Part shown: positions 23,396 through 34,667 of the stretch, in pieces
How the letters are laid out: the number at the start of each line of letters is the position of its first letter
How positions within the stretch are numbered: position 1 is the stretch's first letter
From: Vitellaria paradoxa
Taxonomy: Eukaryota; Streptophyta; Magnoliopsida; Ericales; Sapotaceae
Assembly: GCA_019916065.1 (NCBI GenBank)
Contig: CM034236.1
Location: 48,165,144-48,229,143 of the forward strand
DNA: 64,000 nucleotides
Direction: 5' to 3'
Translations under genes and position numbers: made by a program
Notes under the pieces: generated by a model
Told to the model about the DNA's origin: nothing
The model's database searches: none
Seen by the model: only the letters and a program-made list of their open reading frames with translations

Positions 23396-23870
23396 TTAAG
23401 CATGGGCCTTTCCACTCCCTAGTGTGAGCTCCAAATCATCCACTCCAACCTCATGTATCCTCTCCCCTTCCCATGCCTTCAAAGTGCCACTCTCAAACTC
23501 AAATTCAGAGCCGCGCCCCCTTTGTGCTGGAGTTCCCCAGCCCAATTCCTCAGGCCCATCAGTTTTATCCTGGGGGGAACTCTGCTGAGCCAGGGGTTTT
23601 ACAAGATTAAATGTAGGGGATGAAGGAGCAGCTGGGGCCGCCACTGTCTGGAAACTGACCCACCGGCCAGAGTCAACTGTGGAGGCATCAGATTCATCAC
23701 ATTCTGGAATCGTGGCGGGCGTAAGATTGGGGCGGCGCGTGGGACTAGAAGGGGCAGATGCAGCAAAAACTGGGCGTCTATACAAGTTCAATGAGTCATT
23801 GGAGAATAATTCCCAATCAGGCTTCCGCTTTGAACCTCTGGAAGTTGGGGAAGAGAGAGGCGGAGTTACA

Positions 23871-23904
<34 letters not shown>

Positions 23905-25168
23905 ACGAAGGGATAGAGGCTAAGTTGTGGAGGAAAGGGAGAATGTAAGATGAGGGGTTTCCGATATAAGATGAGGGGTTTCCATCGCAGCGAGTGGGGC
24001 TTGGAAAGGAGGATGATGATGGGCTGGCGTGGTAAGAAGGTACAGGGCTTGGAAAGGATGAGGATGTGGGGCTCGGTTGGATTGATGAACAGGCACTGAT
24101 GTTTATTCTAATGCCTGTAACCTCAGCTGGACTTGGGGGTGGTTTGCAACCCTGTGTGGGAGATATCATAACACAAGTTAGAAATGGGGGTGGGACTAAT
24201 TAAATGCATGAACACAATGTTGAATAAGAATCACAGTTTCTTTTTTCTTTGTGATTTCAATGGAAATGGGGATTTATGAGTACCAATAAATTGAAGGAAA
24301 ATGCCGATCCATGAAGATGATAAAAAATAGTATTATCAAACATAAACAGCAAAAGAAACGCAAATCTACTCAAAATACCAAGAGAAGGAAACTGAATAAG
24401 ATTCCCTCTGAGAATTTGATCCCGAAAAGTGTTTCTCAGCAATCCAAAAAAAAAAAAGAAAATTTTGAGATGAAGCCAGAACACGTTTCCAGATCAAAGA
24501 GAAATATGCATCTAAAGAACATGGTGAAAAAAACAAAAATTAAAAAGCACAAAAACCCAGAAAAAAAAAATTACTGTTGCTCAATGATATAGCATCAAAA
24601 AGCAAGTAGTGCCTTCCCAACCCTCAAAGACAGCATTTTTTTTGTGGTTGCTATTAGCCAAGGATTTTCCCATACCAAAACCCAGAAAAGATTTTAATCA
24701 AACAGTAAGAATCAGTAGTCCAAAACCAGTCCAAAAATCAAGAAAAAGATCTCAAACTAAAATAATAACATATAAATCTAAGACAGAACAACATATTTAG
24801 GTTCATGATAAAACCCACATCGCCATTAGAAAGAAAAATCAGAGTAGATCTACAAGCACAGCACAAGCGAAGATACTAAAAAAACCATCTAAACCAAAGC
24901 TGAAATGGGCAAAAAAAAATGAATAAATAAGGCGGACGCAAACCTTGCGGTAGGTGGTTCCATCGTCTTCGACGATCCAACCGGCTTCAGAGCAGAGAGC
25001 TTTGAGGACCTCGTTGTTGTCGCAATGTTTTGGAAGCTTGAAGTTTCCCTGAGCTCTGAGTCCAGAAAATATCTTCGCGGCAATGGCTCTCCTCCTCCTC
25101 TCTCTCCTCTTGTTATTCTCTCTCTCTTTCCACGTCGGCAACCGCCCTGATGATCCGCCGGCTGTCAT
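23396..25168 (-). CDS. BZR1: BES1/BZR1-family brassinosteroid transcription factor (two exons)
   Basis: This family binds E-box and BRRE promoter elements in the nucleus and mediates brassinosteroid responses. Exon 1 is 25168-24944 and exon 2 24151-23396, joined across a 792-bp GT-AG intron. The junction reads RKGCKPPPS, exactly as in the family, giving 326 residues. The N-terminal DNA-binding region (residues ~9-80) contains [26 protein letters not shown] and [13 protein letters not shown] Ser/Pro-rich region with many SxxxS sites suited to GSK3/BIN2 kinases follows. [11 protein letters not shown] matches the 14-3-3 site and [16 protein letters not shown] the PEST/PP2A region with its conserved proline. 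The C-terminus has LELTLG, an EAR-type repression motif. The start at 25168 gives the usual [10 protein letters not shown]-terminus; an in-frame ATG at 25243 would add 25 residues lacking family similarity. The AQGN motif favours the BZR1/BES1/BEH1/BEH2 side of the family; the exact orthologue is uncertain. Confidence 0.93.
24152..24943 (-). other. Intron of the BZR1-family gene
   Basis: The donor is AAG|GTTTGC at 24943 and the acceptor CCCACACAG|GGT at 24152. The phase-0 junction falls within the conserved TTYRK|GCKP sequence. The intron is A/T-rich with an A-rich stretch in the middle. Small frames at 24257-24800 on either strand are intronic chance frames. Confidence 0.9.
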
Positions 25169-25480
25169 TCTTTTTTCCGGCAACCACCCCTTCCTTCCCC
25201 TATCTGTAGCAGGCGGGCGGAGGAGAGCGCCTTGGTGTTGCACTGTTACAGACGGCTTTATCGGAGGAGCCGCCTACGATACACAAAAAAGTATCCGCTG
25301 GTTGTTTAGTCTGGATTCTCCTTTGCCTCTCGGTCTACCTTTCAATTGACACGGAGGGGATATGAAGAGGAAAAGAAAGTTGATTAGGAGGGACAGGTAT
25401 GTAATTTCATTGCATCAAATTATGATAGACTTTTCCTTTGAATGGCACCATAGTTATTTATTTATTTTCATCTAAGGGCC
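25169..25480 (-). promoter_or_regulatory. 5' untranslated and proximal promoter region of the BZR1-family gene
   Basis: Upstream of the ATG the minus strand has long GA-rich tracts (GAGAGAGAATAACAAGAGGA just inside exon 1, CTCTTTCCAC complement) and a GC-rich stretch to about 25290. This is typical of a plant 5' leader. No TATA box could be assigned with certainty. Confidence 0.4.
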
Positions 25481-25482
25481 CG

Positions 25483-25800
25483 TTTGCATCCTGAAAAATT
25501 TCAAAAAATTTTAACAAATTTCAAAATTTTTTAACTTTTTTCTGATCAAATTTTATTACGGGCTCGTTTGGCATGCAAGAATTTACTGAAAATCTCTGAA
25601 AATCTCTATAAATCTCTGTTAACTTTATATCACATCAACTTTTTTCTCTCACTGCACGCATTACGAACTCTCCCCAAACCACAATTTATCTCAATTTATC
25701 TCATTTTTTCTTACTCCAAACAAACCCTACGTATCACTTTTACATCACATCAATATCAATTTTTATTTTTTTAACCTTTTTATAACTCCAAATGCCTTCT
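25483..25800. mobile_element. Two abutting MITE-like elements upstream of the BZR1-family gene
   Basis: Two outward-type termini, AGGGCCCGTTTGCATCCTGA (25485) and ACGGGCTCGTTTGGCATGCA (25558), start two AT-rich units. The second contains AAAATCTCTGAAAATCTCTA repeats, the string TATCACATCAACTTTTTTC and ends near CTCCAAATGCCTTC. They lie within about 0.6 kb of the gene start and so may contribute promoter sequence. Confidence 0.45.
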
Positions 25801-27060
25801 AAATATTTCTAACTAGTACGTGTTTGCTGCTGAGTTTTTTTTTTTTAAATAATTAAATTTATCATCTTACATTTTAAATATCTTTGAAAAAATATTAAGT
25901 TAAGAAAAAGTTAAAAAATTAACTATAAAAAGTACAATGTTTTTTCTAAATACAAAAACTCAACTTTTTTTTTTTCTTAAACTCAAGCTTAATAAGACAC
26001 GTATGCTATTAAGATCTCATTTGATAAGTGTTAAATTTTATTAATTTTTTTATTAATTATTAATTTTGTCAAATTTTCTATTAAAATTTGTGAAATATAT
26101 TATTCAATTTTTATTATTCTTCTATAATATTTTTTAATTTTTATAAGTTTTTACTAAGTGTATAATTTCTTTTAAAAGTGACATAATAACATTAAGACAA
26201 AAATTATCACAAAAAAATTATTTTTTTTAACACCAGACGCACCCTAACTCCACAAGTAAATGAGCTAAGTATTCTCTAGTCCCGGATAGCACCATAGTTA
26301 TAAAACACTACCGTGAAAATTGTATTAGCTTATGCTAGTTTGTCTTAGTTCATATCAAAAAAATTTTCGGGTCAAAATTTAAAGAGTTTTCAAATCCTAT
26401 TGAAAAATTTTTTGATTCACATCTTTCTAGGATTGTATTAAAAATTCTTAACTTTTTCATATACTTTTATAAATTTTAATTTTTTTAATTTTTCTAAATT
26501 TTTTTCCTTTTTATCTTATAAAATTAAGAATGAAAAATAAAATTATCAAATTCTTTCTGATCTTTGTTTCATTTCCGCAAAAAATAACAATTTATTTATT
26601 TTTGTTGTTTACTTCTACAAAATGTGAAATGTGAACTTTTCATTATGCTTTTATTGTTTCTTTTGGCTGGTGACTAAGGAAATGAAATAGTGGTAAGATG
26701 ATACTTCAAAATTAATTTTCTCAATTAATAAATATATTATTTATAATTTATATTTTATAATTAATTTATATTTGTATATAATTATTTGAGTGGTGCATTA
26801 AGTTTTTTTGTGTGAGTATAAATATTTTTTATGAATATAAAATTTTATAAAGAATTAAAATAATTGATTTGTGTGAGTTCTAAAAATAGTAACAATTACA
26901 TGCACAGTAATTTTAAGAAGTGAAGGGTTTTGAAGTGCTTGTTATTTATGGGCCAATCCTAAATATAGAAAGAAGGGTTACCCAACAATAAGGAAGTTTT
27001 ATTCTTATTTATTTATTTATTTGCTCGTTTGTTTCATAAAAACAAAATTAAAGACTTGAT
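25801..27060. other. AT-rich intergenic DNA
   Basis: A/T-rich sequence with AAAAATTTT-type degenerate MITE debris (for example around 26020-26250, which ends in CACCAGACGCACCCTAA). No gene or RNA feature seen. Confidence 0.4.
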
Positions 27061-27215
27061 GCTATGTTTAGTATACTCAAAAAAAAATCAAAATTTATCA
27101 AAATTTATTGAAATTTATTAATTTTTTTCAATTAAATTTTGTCGCATATCACTTTTATATCAAATTTTTATATTTTTATTATATATTTTTTTTCAACCGA
27201 AAACCCCCAAATGAT
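27061..27215 (+). mobile_element. MITE, family A
   Basis: A ~155-bp unit with the core AAATTTTGTCGCATATCACT followed by TTTATATCAAATTTTTATAT and ending TTTTTTCAACCGAAAACCCC. The same core recurs at 29946-30102, 33033-33190 and 58973-59128. It has short inverted termini of the GTTTGG/CCAAAC type and no coding capacity. Confidence 0.6.
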
Positions 27216-28130
27216 TGATGTAGCTGATCATAATTTAATTGGATTAAAATTTTTGTAGAAAAAAATTAAAAAATAATTTATGTTGCGATCCAAATATGGA
27301 TCATTGACAAATTGGCTTTGAATGAAATGGGTGAAAGCCAAGCCATCATAGACCTACTTTTATGAGCACTCTAAAGATTCTCTTTCCAATCACATTATTA
27401 TCCTCTTTCTAGCATCACAATTACTGGAGAATCCCCCGACTTCCATCTGATACAGGGATTTGAGGGCAAAACATTAATTTTTTTTTTTTTTTGGGTATCT
27501 TATGTGACTGTTTTTATTAAATTTTAATTTGTTTATAAATTTTAGACATATTACCCGCATTTATAAAAAAAATAAATTATAACGTATTAAAAAGTTCATA
27601 GATAAAAATAATAAAAAAAATCAGTTTTTTTATTTATTTATGAAATTTTCTATTAGAAATTTTTTTATAATTTTTTGATAGATACGAATAATATATTTAA
27701 ATATTATCAAACATAAAAAAAATTTAGATTTTAAGGGACAAATTTATACAAAATAGAAAAAAGTTATTAAGGGAAAAAAAAAAGTTGATTTTTTCGCTCC
27801 CAAGCCATACCTTCATCGGTGAATACAAGTCAGGGGCATGTCAGTCAACTCACCAACATTATCGTTCATTTATTATTATCTATCTTTTTGCAAACTTTGA
27901 TAGAGACATTGAATAGCTCTTTTGTGTAAAAAAATGGGTGGGATCGTGGACTCTCACTCTTCTATAATCAAATGAAGTTAGTGTTTAGATTGTAAATAAA
28001 AAAATAAAAAAATTGGTGTGAAAGTGTAAGTGTCAAAATTTAATTGGAAAAAATTTAAATAAATTATAAATTTTCATAAAATTTTCTTTTCACGACCATT
28101 TGGTATATTAATTCTTAAATAATCACCTTC
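27216..28130. other. AT-rich intergenic DNA
   Basis: A T run at 27477-27493 and degenerate MITE-like debris (27960-28110 contains AATTGGTGTGAAAGTGTAAG). No gene supported. Confidence 0.4.
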
Positions 28131-28860
28131 GCTTTATATATCAACTCTCCAGAGTTTTTGCATTGAAAGAAACTGCCACACGAACGCGAATTGAATGCCC
28201 CCTGAATTGAATCTGTAAATCTGCAAAATGAGAATTAATGAGGAAGATTTCCAAGCCTTGTCAAAATAACAGATATATCCCTCGACGTCAAGGAAAATCT
28301 CCAAAGGAGGTTGAACTAATTTTCAGAGCTGTGGAGGTCGGATTGACTCAGATCGATTTCCACAGCCCCAACTGTTAGGTGTCAAATTGAACTGGAGCAC
28401 GTATATGAGATTTGCATGATCAAGATCTTGAAATCTGCATCATAACTATCGATTCGAAATCATCAATTTAAGTGAGGAAACCTAAGGTTAATACAAATCT
28501 CGTATTTTTTTTATATAAATAGAGAAATCACGGTGAATTAGGAAAGAATTCTGATTCGTTTCTATCCTTAAAATTAGCGAGATATTTTTATAAATAAGGG
28601 GGGAAAACCATCGTGGGGAGATAGATGGTTCTTACCGTATTGTCATTCTACCAAATTATTTTCTTGATTCCTTATTAACTTGATCGTCGGAAAATTTTTG
28701 ACAGGTCTCACACCGGTGTTATTGATGAACAGGTTTTATTATTTCCAGTAGATTAAGCTTTCGAAAGCCCGGATTGAGAACCACAAAAAATGACCATCAT
28801 CAGGGATTAGTAAGATAACACAGGCAACGGGTTTTTGCTGTTATAGATGACCCATCTTTT
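28131..28860. other. Unidentified moderately GC stretch
   Basis: This part has more balanced composition than its surroundings, but I find no sustained reading frame, no RNA fold and no terminal repeats. It may be an old transposon remnant or LTR fragment. Nothing can be assigned. Confidence 0.3.
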
Positions 28861-28897
28861 ACAAAATTGTGATAGTTTGATTTATTAAGAAATTTAA

Positions 28898-29035
28898 GGT
28901 TGGTTTGAAGCAACAAAAAATTAGTAAAATTTAATAAAAGTTATAATCTTGTAATTTATGTGGTAAAAAAATAAAAATTTTTTAAAATATTTTAATGAAT
29001 TTTAGTACTCCAAACAAGAATCTAATTAGATCGAT
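28898..29035. mobile_element. MITE-like copy
   Basis: Starts AAGGTTGGTTTGAAGCAACA and ends TTAGTACTCCAAACAAGAAT, giving short imperfect inverted ends around an AT-rich core with AATTTATGTGGTAAAAAAAT. No coding capacity. Confidence 0.4.
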
Positions 29036-29280
29036 AATTTATTTAGTGCAATTTTTGAAGAATTTAGTAGTATTTTTTATTAAAATAATGTGACATTTTT
29101 TTAAAAAAGTGATAATCGTTCAATTTTAATTTTATGTAATAAATTTTAATTTTTGTATAAAATAGTTAAATTATTTAAATTTTAATTGAAAAAATAATAA
29201 AAAACTTTTTTTTTGAGAAGTAACAATAAATAAACTTAAAAACGTTTAAAAATTAAATAAAATTTTGAAATCAAACTTAA

Positions 29281-29430
29281 GTGCTCGTTTGGAGTCACAA
29301 AAAAAATCAAAAAACTTTAAATGTTTTCAAGTTTCTCTAATCACATTTTGACACCTATATTTTTACATCACATCAATCCAATCTATTAATTTTTTTTTGA
29401 TTTTTTTGAGACTCCAAACACCCCCTTAAC
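29281..29430 (+). mobile_element. MITE with clear inverted ends (~150 bp)
   Basis: The left end GTGCTCGTTTGGAGTCACAA and the reverse complement of the right end GGGGGTGTTTGGAGTCTCAA share GTTTGGAGTC. The core includes TTTTACATCACATCAATCCA, related to the ATCACTTTTATATCA core of family A. Confidence 0.6.
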
Positions 29431-29699
29431 AAACTGCATCTACACCCCGTAAATTTCAATTCCGATTGATGTGTTCCGTTGGAAAGGTACACAACGGGAC
29501 AGATTTCAGGAGTACAGTAAGTAAATTGACGGTCAAGATGTGATAATATTAAATTTAATAGTCTTAATTTATTATAGTAAAATTAAATTTAAAATAAAAA
29601 TAAAAATTAAATAAAATTTAATAAAAATATAATTAATAAGTAATATAAAAAAACACATTTTATTTTAATATAATCACATTTTAACTGTTAATTTACTCA

Positions 29700-29942
29700 T
29701 TACAGCCGCTGCAGTTGATCGCTTCGAACCCCCAACGGGACAAGCAGGGCCAGCCCAGAACGGCGCGGGGGACCACAACATTGAAATTAATGCTGCTGCA
29801 CGTCACTGGGCATTTTTTGAAGTGTGAGACGGCTACACACGTGCGACACAGAAACCTACTACTTGGGGGACCACATAGGGCATTCGACGTGTCGTTCAAT
29901 GCATGCAACTGCACTTACGCGGTCCCCCAATCAAAATTATTT
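29700..29942. other. Unidentified GC-rich island
   Basis: A sharply GC-richer 240-bp block in AT-rich DNA, bounded by MITE debris. It contains three related GGGGGACC strings (near 29768, 29875 and, inverted, 29923). It is open on both strands (73 and 76 codons), but neither product resembles a known protein. It may be a fragment carried by a transposon. Confidence 0.35.
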
Positions 29943-29945
29943 TAA

Positions 29946-30102
29946 GAGACTGTTTGGCTAACCAAAAAATACCAAAATTTACTAAACTTTAACTACTTTT
30001 TATATTTTTTTTCAATAAAATTTTAACACCTATCAACTTTATGTCACATCTTTATATTTTTACTATACTTCTTCCTCAACTTTTTTTCAACCAAACAACC
30101 CC
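29946..30102 (+). mobile_element. MITE, family A
   Basis: The left end GAGACTGTTTGGCTAACCAA and the reverse complement of the right end TAGGGGTTGTTTGGTTGAAA are inverted repeats. The core contains AATAAAATTTTAACACCTAT and CTTTATATTTTTACTATACT, the family A signature. Confidence 0.65.
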
Positions 30103-30104
30103 TA

Positions 30105-30690
30105 AGTCACCGCGAAGGAGTAGCGCAGGTTGAAGAGAGTTACAGTAAAAAAAATTTATTGTAGGAATTATAGTGAAAAATGAAAGGTAGAGATCTTTTG
30201 TACTTTAATTCAATGATTCTAATTTAATGTAATTAAAATTATTTTTGTTTTTAAAATGGAAGTTTAAAAAATTTGATGAGAACACAATCAATAAAGAATA
30301 TGAAATATCACATATCATTAAAGTGCAGAAGATCTTAGCTTTTCATTTTTCACTACAGCCCCCTTGAACCCGAGTAGCGCTCGGGTTGAAAAAGGGGGTC
30401 GCCGTGAATAAATTCACTGCAAGAGCTGCAGTGAAAAAACAAATGTTAAGATTTAATTATTTTTAATCAAATGATTTTAATTTAATTTAATTAAAATTAT
30501 TTTTAAAATAAAAATTTTTTAAAAATTTAATTGAAACACAATTAATACAGAATTTAAAAAGTCACATGTCATTAAAGTAAAAATAAATCTAATCTCTTTA
30601 TTTCTTCACAGTAATCCCTACAATAAATTTCTTCACTGCAACCCCTTGACCAGTAGCAATCCGCTAGGCTGGAGTCAGCCATTTATCGGC
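30105..30690. mobile_element. Tandem dimer of a TIR element (two ~275-bp units)
   Basis: Each unit has long inverted ends with the string ..GTAGCG..GGTTGAA..GTTRCAGTAAA..., and the two units share the middle end, seen as the palindrome CCCGAGTAGCGCTCGGG at about 30370-30386. The inner parts are direct repeats: AATTCAATGATTCTAATTTA near 30205 pairs with ATCAAATGATTTTAATTTAA near 30458. CACATATCATTAAAGTGCAG near 30310 pairs with CACATGTCATTAAAGTAAAA near 30563. The outer ends also match as inverted copies (AATTTATTGTAGGAATTATA at 30157 against the complement of 30597-30625). Confidence 0.7.
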
Positions 30691-30811
30691 AGCTCCTTAC
30701 CAAATCTCAAATTTTAATTTCTTTTTTTTTTTAATCAATATTTTTAATATATAAAAATTTATAATTGAGTTGACACGAAAGGTTCAACAGCTTTGGTAAA
30801 TAAGACACTGT

Positions 30812-30960
30812 TTGGAATAAAAAAAAGTAAAATTTTATAAATTTCTATAAATATGAATTAAGATATTATAAAATTTAAAATTTTTATTCACTGCACAAAG
30901 TATAATACATTAATTTTTACAACTTTATATAAATTTATATAACTTCAGGCACACCCTAAA
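30812..30960. mobile_element. MITE-like copy
   Basis: Starts CACTGTTTGGAATAAAAAAA and ends AACTTCAGGCACACCCTAAA. The interior resembles family B (CACTGCACAAAGTATAATAC in place of the GTACAGTGAGAT block). No coding capacity. Confidence 0.45.
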
Positions 30961-31800
30961 AACAAAAATATTAACTAAAATTTACTTTCAAGTTTTTTAT
31001 TATTTATTATTTTTTATTTTTTTTGCACTTCATCATCTTCTATAACAAATACTATAAAGAAATAATATATACTCCTTAAACTATGTATTATTTTTTTTTT
31101 CATTTCTTTCATTAACTATTAATTATCTTATATTATACTATAAATTATGATCACATATTTCCAATTGACCCATATTATTTATACCTTTTAAATTATTGAC
31201 AAAAAAATAGTTACGTAATAATCATATAACTTCAAGTGTGAGGCAAATTAGGCCGAATAGTCAAAAAAAAAAAAAGAAAAACACATATCCCATTAAATTA
31301 TAGCCCACGTCCAACTCTGGCCATCAACCATGATTTTGCAATTTAAATTGTTCAAAAGTAATTACATTAGTTAAACTATGAAGAAAAAAAACAGGCAAAT
31401 GACTTTAAGTGAGGATAAATCAAGATAGACAACAAAAATAAATCAAGATAAAAAAAATTATTATTTATGTTAGGAGATATGAATTTTTTCTATTATTATT
31501 TTGAAGTATGAAAAATTAAAAATAAAATGTATTTAGCATCATCAATTTAAAAAAAAAAGTGAAGAAATTTTTTATTATTTTTATCATATATGAATTTTTT
31601 AATTAAAATTTAATATTTGTTTGTTTGTTTGTTTTAGATTTTAAATCATTCGAGAAAGTAAAAAAAAATCTAACTGTATATTTTTTTAAATTTTAATAAT
31701 TTTTACAAAAATATGAATAACATGTGTATAAATTACTAAAAATAAAAAATTTGATAAAAGAATCTTAAAAAAAACAAAAACAAAAACTTGTCGAAATTTA
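30961..31800. other. AT-rich intergenic DNA, nothing recognised
   Basis: No gene, RNA or clear repeat boundary. Confidence 0.5.
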
Positions 31801-31809
31801 TCAAACTAA

Positions 31810-32045
31810 TAAAGCCAAAGCAAACAAAGGCTTGGGGCAAGGCACGTGCAGTGACAGCTAAGGCCGAAAGGGATAGACAGGACTAAGGCACAGCTGTCAA
31901 AACGAGCGAAGCGGTGAAGTGAAGGCAACGGCACCACCTCCACACGTGCGGTGCCCTTTTCAAGCGTTTAGTGTGCGACAGAAGAGACCACGTGGTGTCT
32001 GGGTATTCTCTCCGCCCAATTACCTGCTAGGAGGCTTTTATTTAT
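31810..32045. other. GC-richer block with three CACGTG G-boxes
   Basis: The block contains GGCACGTGCA (about 31840), CCACACGTGCGG (about 31940) and CCACGTGGTG (about 31990). Three G-boxes within 160 bp resemble a light- or ABA-responsive plant promoter. However, no gene follows on either strand. It may be an orphan promoter fragment or transposon-carried sequence. Confidence 0.35.
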
Positions 32046-33030
32046 TACTAGTTGCACCCCCCGAATAATTCATTAATTTATTATTATTCCCCCGAATCTC
32101 CCCCAACTTGATATTAATTTATTTACAATAGTTGGAGCTTCGATTGTATTGCTTGAAATTATAATAATTAATATAAATTTATATGGGTCACAGCTTTGTA
32201 ATTTGTATATTGAATAAAAAATTTAAATTTTACAAAAGTTTATAAAAATTTCAAAAATTTTGTTGAGCATCAAACACAACAGATATATATATAGAATTAT
32301 TAGAATTCCAGAAACATTACTTTGTTTTAAACAAATGAATCGTTTACTCTTAATAGTGTTTTCACTGTTATAATTTAAAAGGCATAAATTTCTTCACAAC
32401 TTGTCGTAGGCTTTGTTTATATAATTAAGAATTTTAAATTAATAAATTTTAAGATTAAATTTTATTAAAATATAGAAATTAATTTATTTGATAATACATT
32501 AAATTTTTTAATAATTACTATTAAATACGAATGCTCGGTAGATTCTCATAAAACTCGTTCCGCTTGAAAATAAACATACCTTTTTTTTTGGCAGAGATGG
32601 ACATGTGATTACATGAATGAAAAATTTAAATAATTCTCGAACAAGATACATGTTTAAGTATTAATTATAACGTATTAATTGTACTTATATAGTAGTATAT
32701 GTTGATAAATCAGTAATTACCAAAAAAAATGTTGATATATCAGCAACTTCGTATTGTCCTTAAAGTCCAAACCAAGTCTAGAAAGCTGTCTAACATACCA
32801 GTGTGGTGTCTACAAAAAAACCTTCAATGTTTAAGTTAGTAAGAGAATTGAGAAAGTAATTTGACAAAATTTTAGTAAAGTAAGTGTGTAGTACCTGTGC
32901 ATCTATGAAGTGGTGATATATGTATAAGAAACATGTATGAACCACATTTAATCGTGTCTTCTTTTTCTCCAATAAGATAGTGCCACCTGTATAGTAGATC
33001 TTAAGATTGATTCCTCATGTTGTTAATCAA
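32046..33030. other. AT-rich intergenic DNA, nothing recognised
   Basis: A short near-repeat (GTTGATAAATCAGTAATTAC and GTTGATATATCAGCAACTTC) lies at about 32700-32750. Nothing else supported. Confidence 0.4.
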
Positions 33031-33032
33031 TT

Positions 33033-33190
33033 CATTATGGGGGTTGGCCAAAGCGAACTAAAATCCATCAACTTTCACTAATTTTTTGTATTTTTTTTTC
33101 AATCAAATTTCGTCACGTATCACTTTTATATTAAATCTTTATATTTTTACTGTACTTTTTAAACAACGTTTTTTCAAACAAACACCCCTA
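33033..33190 (+). mobile_element. MITE, family A
   Basis: Contains CAATCAAATTTCGTCACGTA and ATCTTTATATTTTTACTGTA, then ends TTTTTTCAAACAAACACCCC. It is one of the best preserved copies of the family A core. Confidence 0.6.
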
Positions 33191-33259
33191 TATAGAATGC
33201 GGTTTATAACAACATTTTTATACGCATATATATCGGAACCATCAAGAGAGGATTGTACA

Positions 33260-34230
33260 CGTAATTCGTGATGTAAACTGTTTTGTCTATGTTAAGGCTA
33301 AGATTATAAATTGCCAAGTCCATGATCAAATTAAGTGTTCTGTAACTTTGAGACTTAGTGTAAGTTAAGGCACTAGAGTCTTAAGTCATATAGAACTTTA
33401 AAAGGCATCAGAAAAGCTGTTTTCATAAGCTTGAAAGTCTTGAAAAAGTCAAACAGAGCCAAAGCAGTATAACGCAGTGATTCATGAGATCCCCACGGGA
33501 TGGCCGTGGGTTGGGCACGGGTGCGACCTTTTCGCAATGGACAATCTCCAGCACACTAAAGCTATGTTTCCTAAATTCTAAACATCCCAAGTTTTACTAT
33601 ATATATTTTCTGGACGTATCTAGGGTGAACAAGAGAGAGAATACACATCAGATTGAGAGCCTGAAAAATTAATTATTCTCTCAATTACTTAGCCTATATG
33701 TTTCGTGTTCAATCCGAAGGAATTCGGGTTTGAGGTTTGTGAACACTGAGGATTCAGCACGCTGAGGATTCAACAAAACTACTGAGAAGTTGGTATTGAG
33801 CCTTCGAGGAGTCAGAGGGTTTTCACTAAAGGAATTGGTGAATTGAGAATTCAAGCAAACATCAATAGAGTATAAAGTCGATGAGTCGATCTATCGAGAG
33901 ATTGAAGTTTGTAACCAATGTTTAATTTTAGCGAAAGTTTTTGAGATTTCCCTGTGTGGGTTTCCTTGTTTCTTTTATATTGTCTTCTACAATCTTATGT
34001 GTGTGGTTGATTGATTGGGATCTCTAGCAGCAAATTTTGTATTTTCAGTCTAGTTCACTGATTGGGAACATCAGATCGGGAAAAGAAATGATATTCCTAG
34101 TTGGTTAAAACCTGACTAGGCGTTGACCGAATGGCCCGTGTCCTGATCGGCAAGATTCTTACTCGAATGGCCCTCGTCAGGTTAATGACAGGCGGATCCA
34201 TTCATTCAAGACGGTACAAGATACACCTAT
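33260..34230 (+). other. Possible LTR-type retroelement remnant
   Basis: A ~1-kb stretch of balanced composition with leader-like sequence (GAGATTTCCCTGTGTGGGTT, then TTGTCTTCTACAATCTTATG), which resembles plant LTR sequence. I find no primer site, no coding remnant and no matching second LTR in the window, so the assignment is weak. Confidence 0.25.
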
Positions 34231-34559
34231 TTCATATGTTAATATATATGATGTTGTTTAATTTAAAATATGTACAAATATAGTATCTTTTAATTAAAAA
34301 AATGTATAACGTTAATCTTTAATAAATATTTTATCACATTTTTATATTTAATAAATAATTTATATTTTTAATGGGAACAAGTACTGGACAAAAAATTCAC
34401 ATCTAGGCAGGGAGATGATTGGAAAAAGATTTTATCCTCTCACATAAATAGGACAAGAATGGGAGTGGTGATTGTTAAACAGTAGGATAGAGAAAAGGAT
34501 CTCCTCCTCATACCCATTTGGTTGACATCGCTACAATCAAAATAGTGATATTTGTTAAT

Positions 34560-34630
34560 TTTATTTTTGTAATTAGTAAATTAGTGAACAAATTAATTTT
34601 ATTTTTGTAATTAGTAAATTAGTGAATAAA
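34560..34630 (+). repeat. Short tandem duplication (~42 bp)
   Basis: AATTTTATTTTTGTAATTAG followed by TAAATTAGTGAAYAAA occurs twice in a row. Confidence 0.6.
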
Positions 34631-34667
34631 ATAACGATTTTAAACTTGTATTTTTAGACATTTGACT

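Noticed and set aside
23679..23948. Plus-strand frame of 89 codons
   Set aside because: Opposite-strand shadow of exon 2 of the BZR1-family gene.
24839..24943. C-terminal part of the BZR1 exon-1 frame reading on into CVRLIYSFF
   Set aside because: It lies past a good GT donor; the family sequence resumes at the acceptor at 24152, so this is intron.
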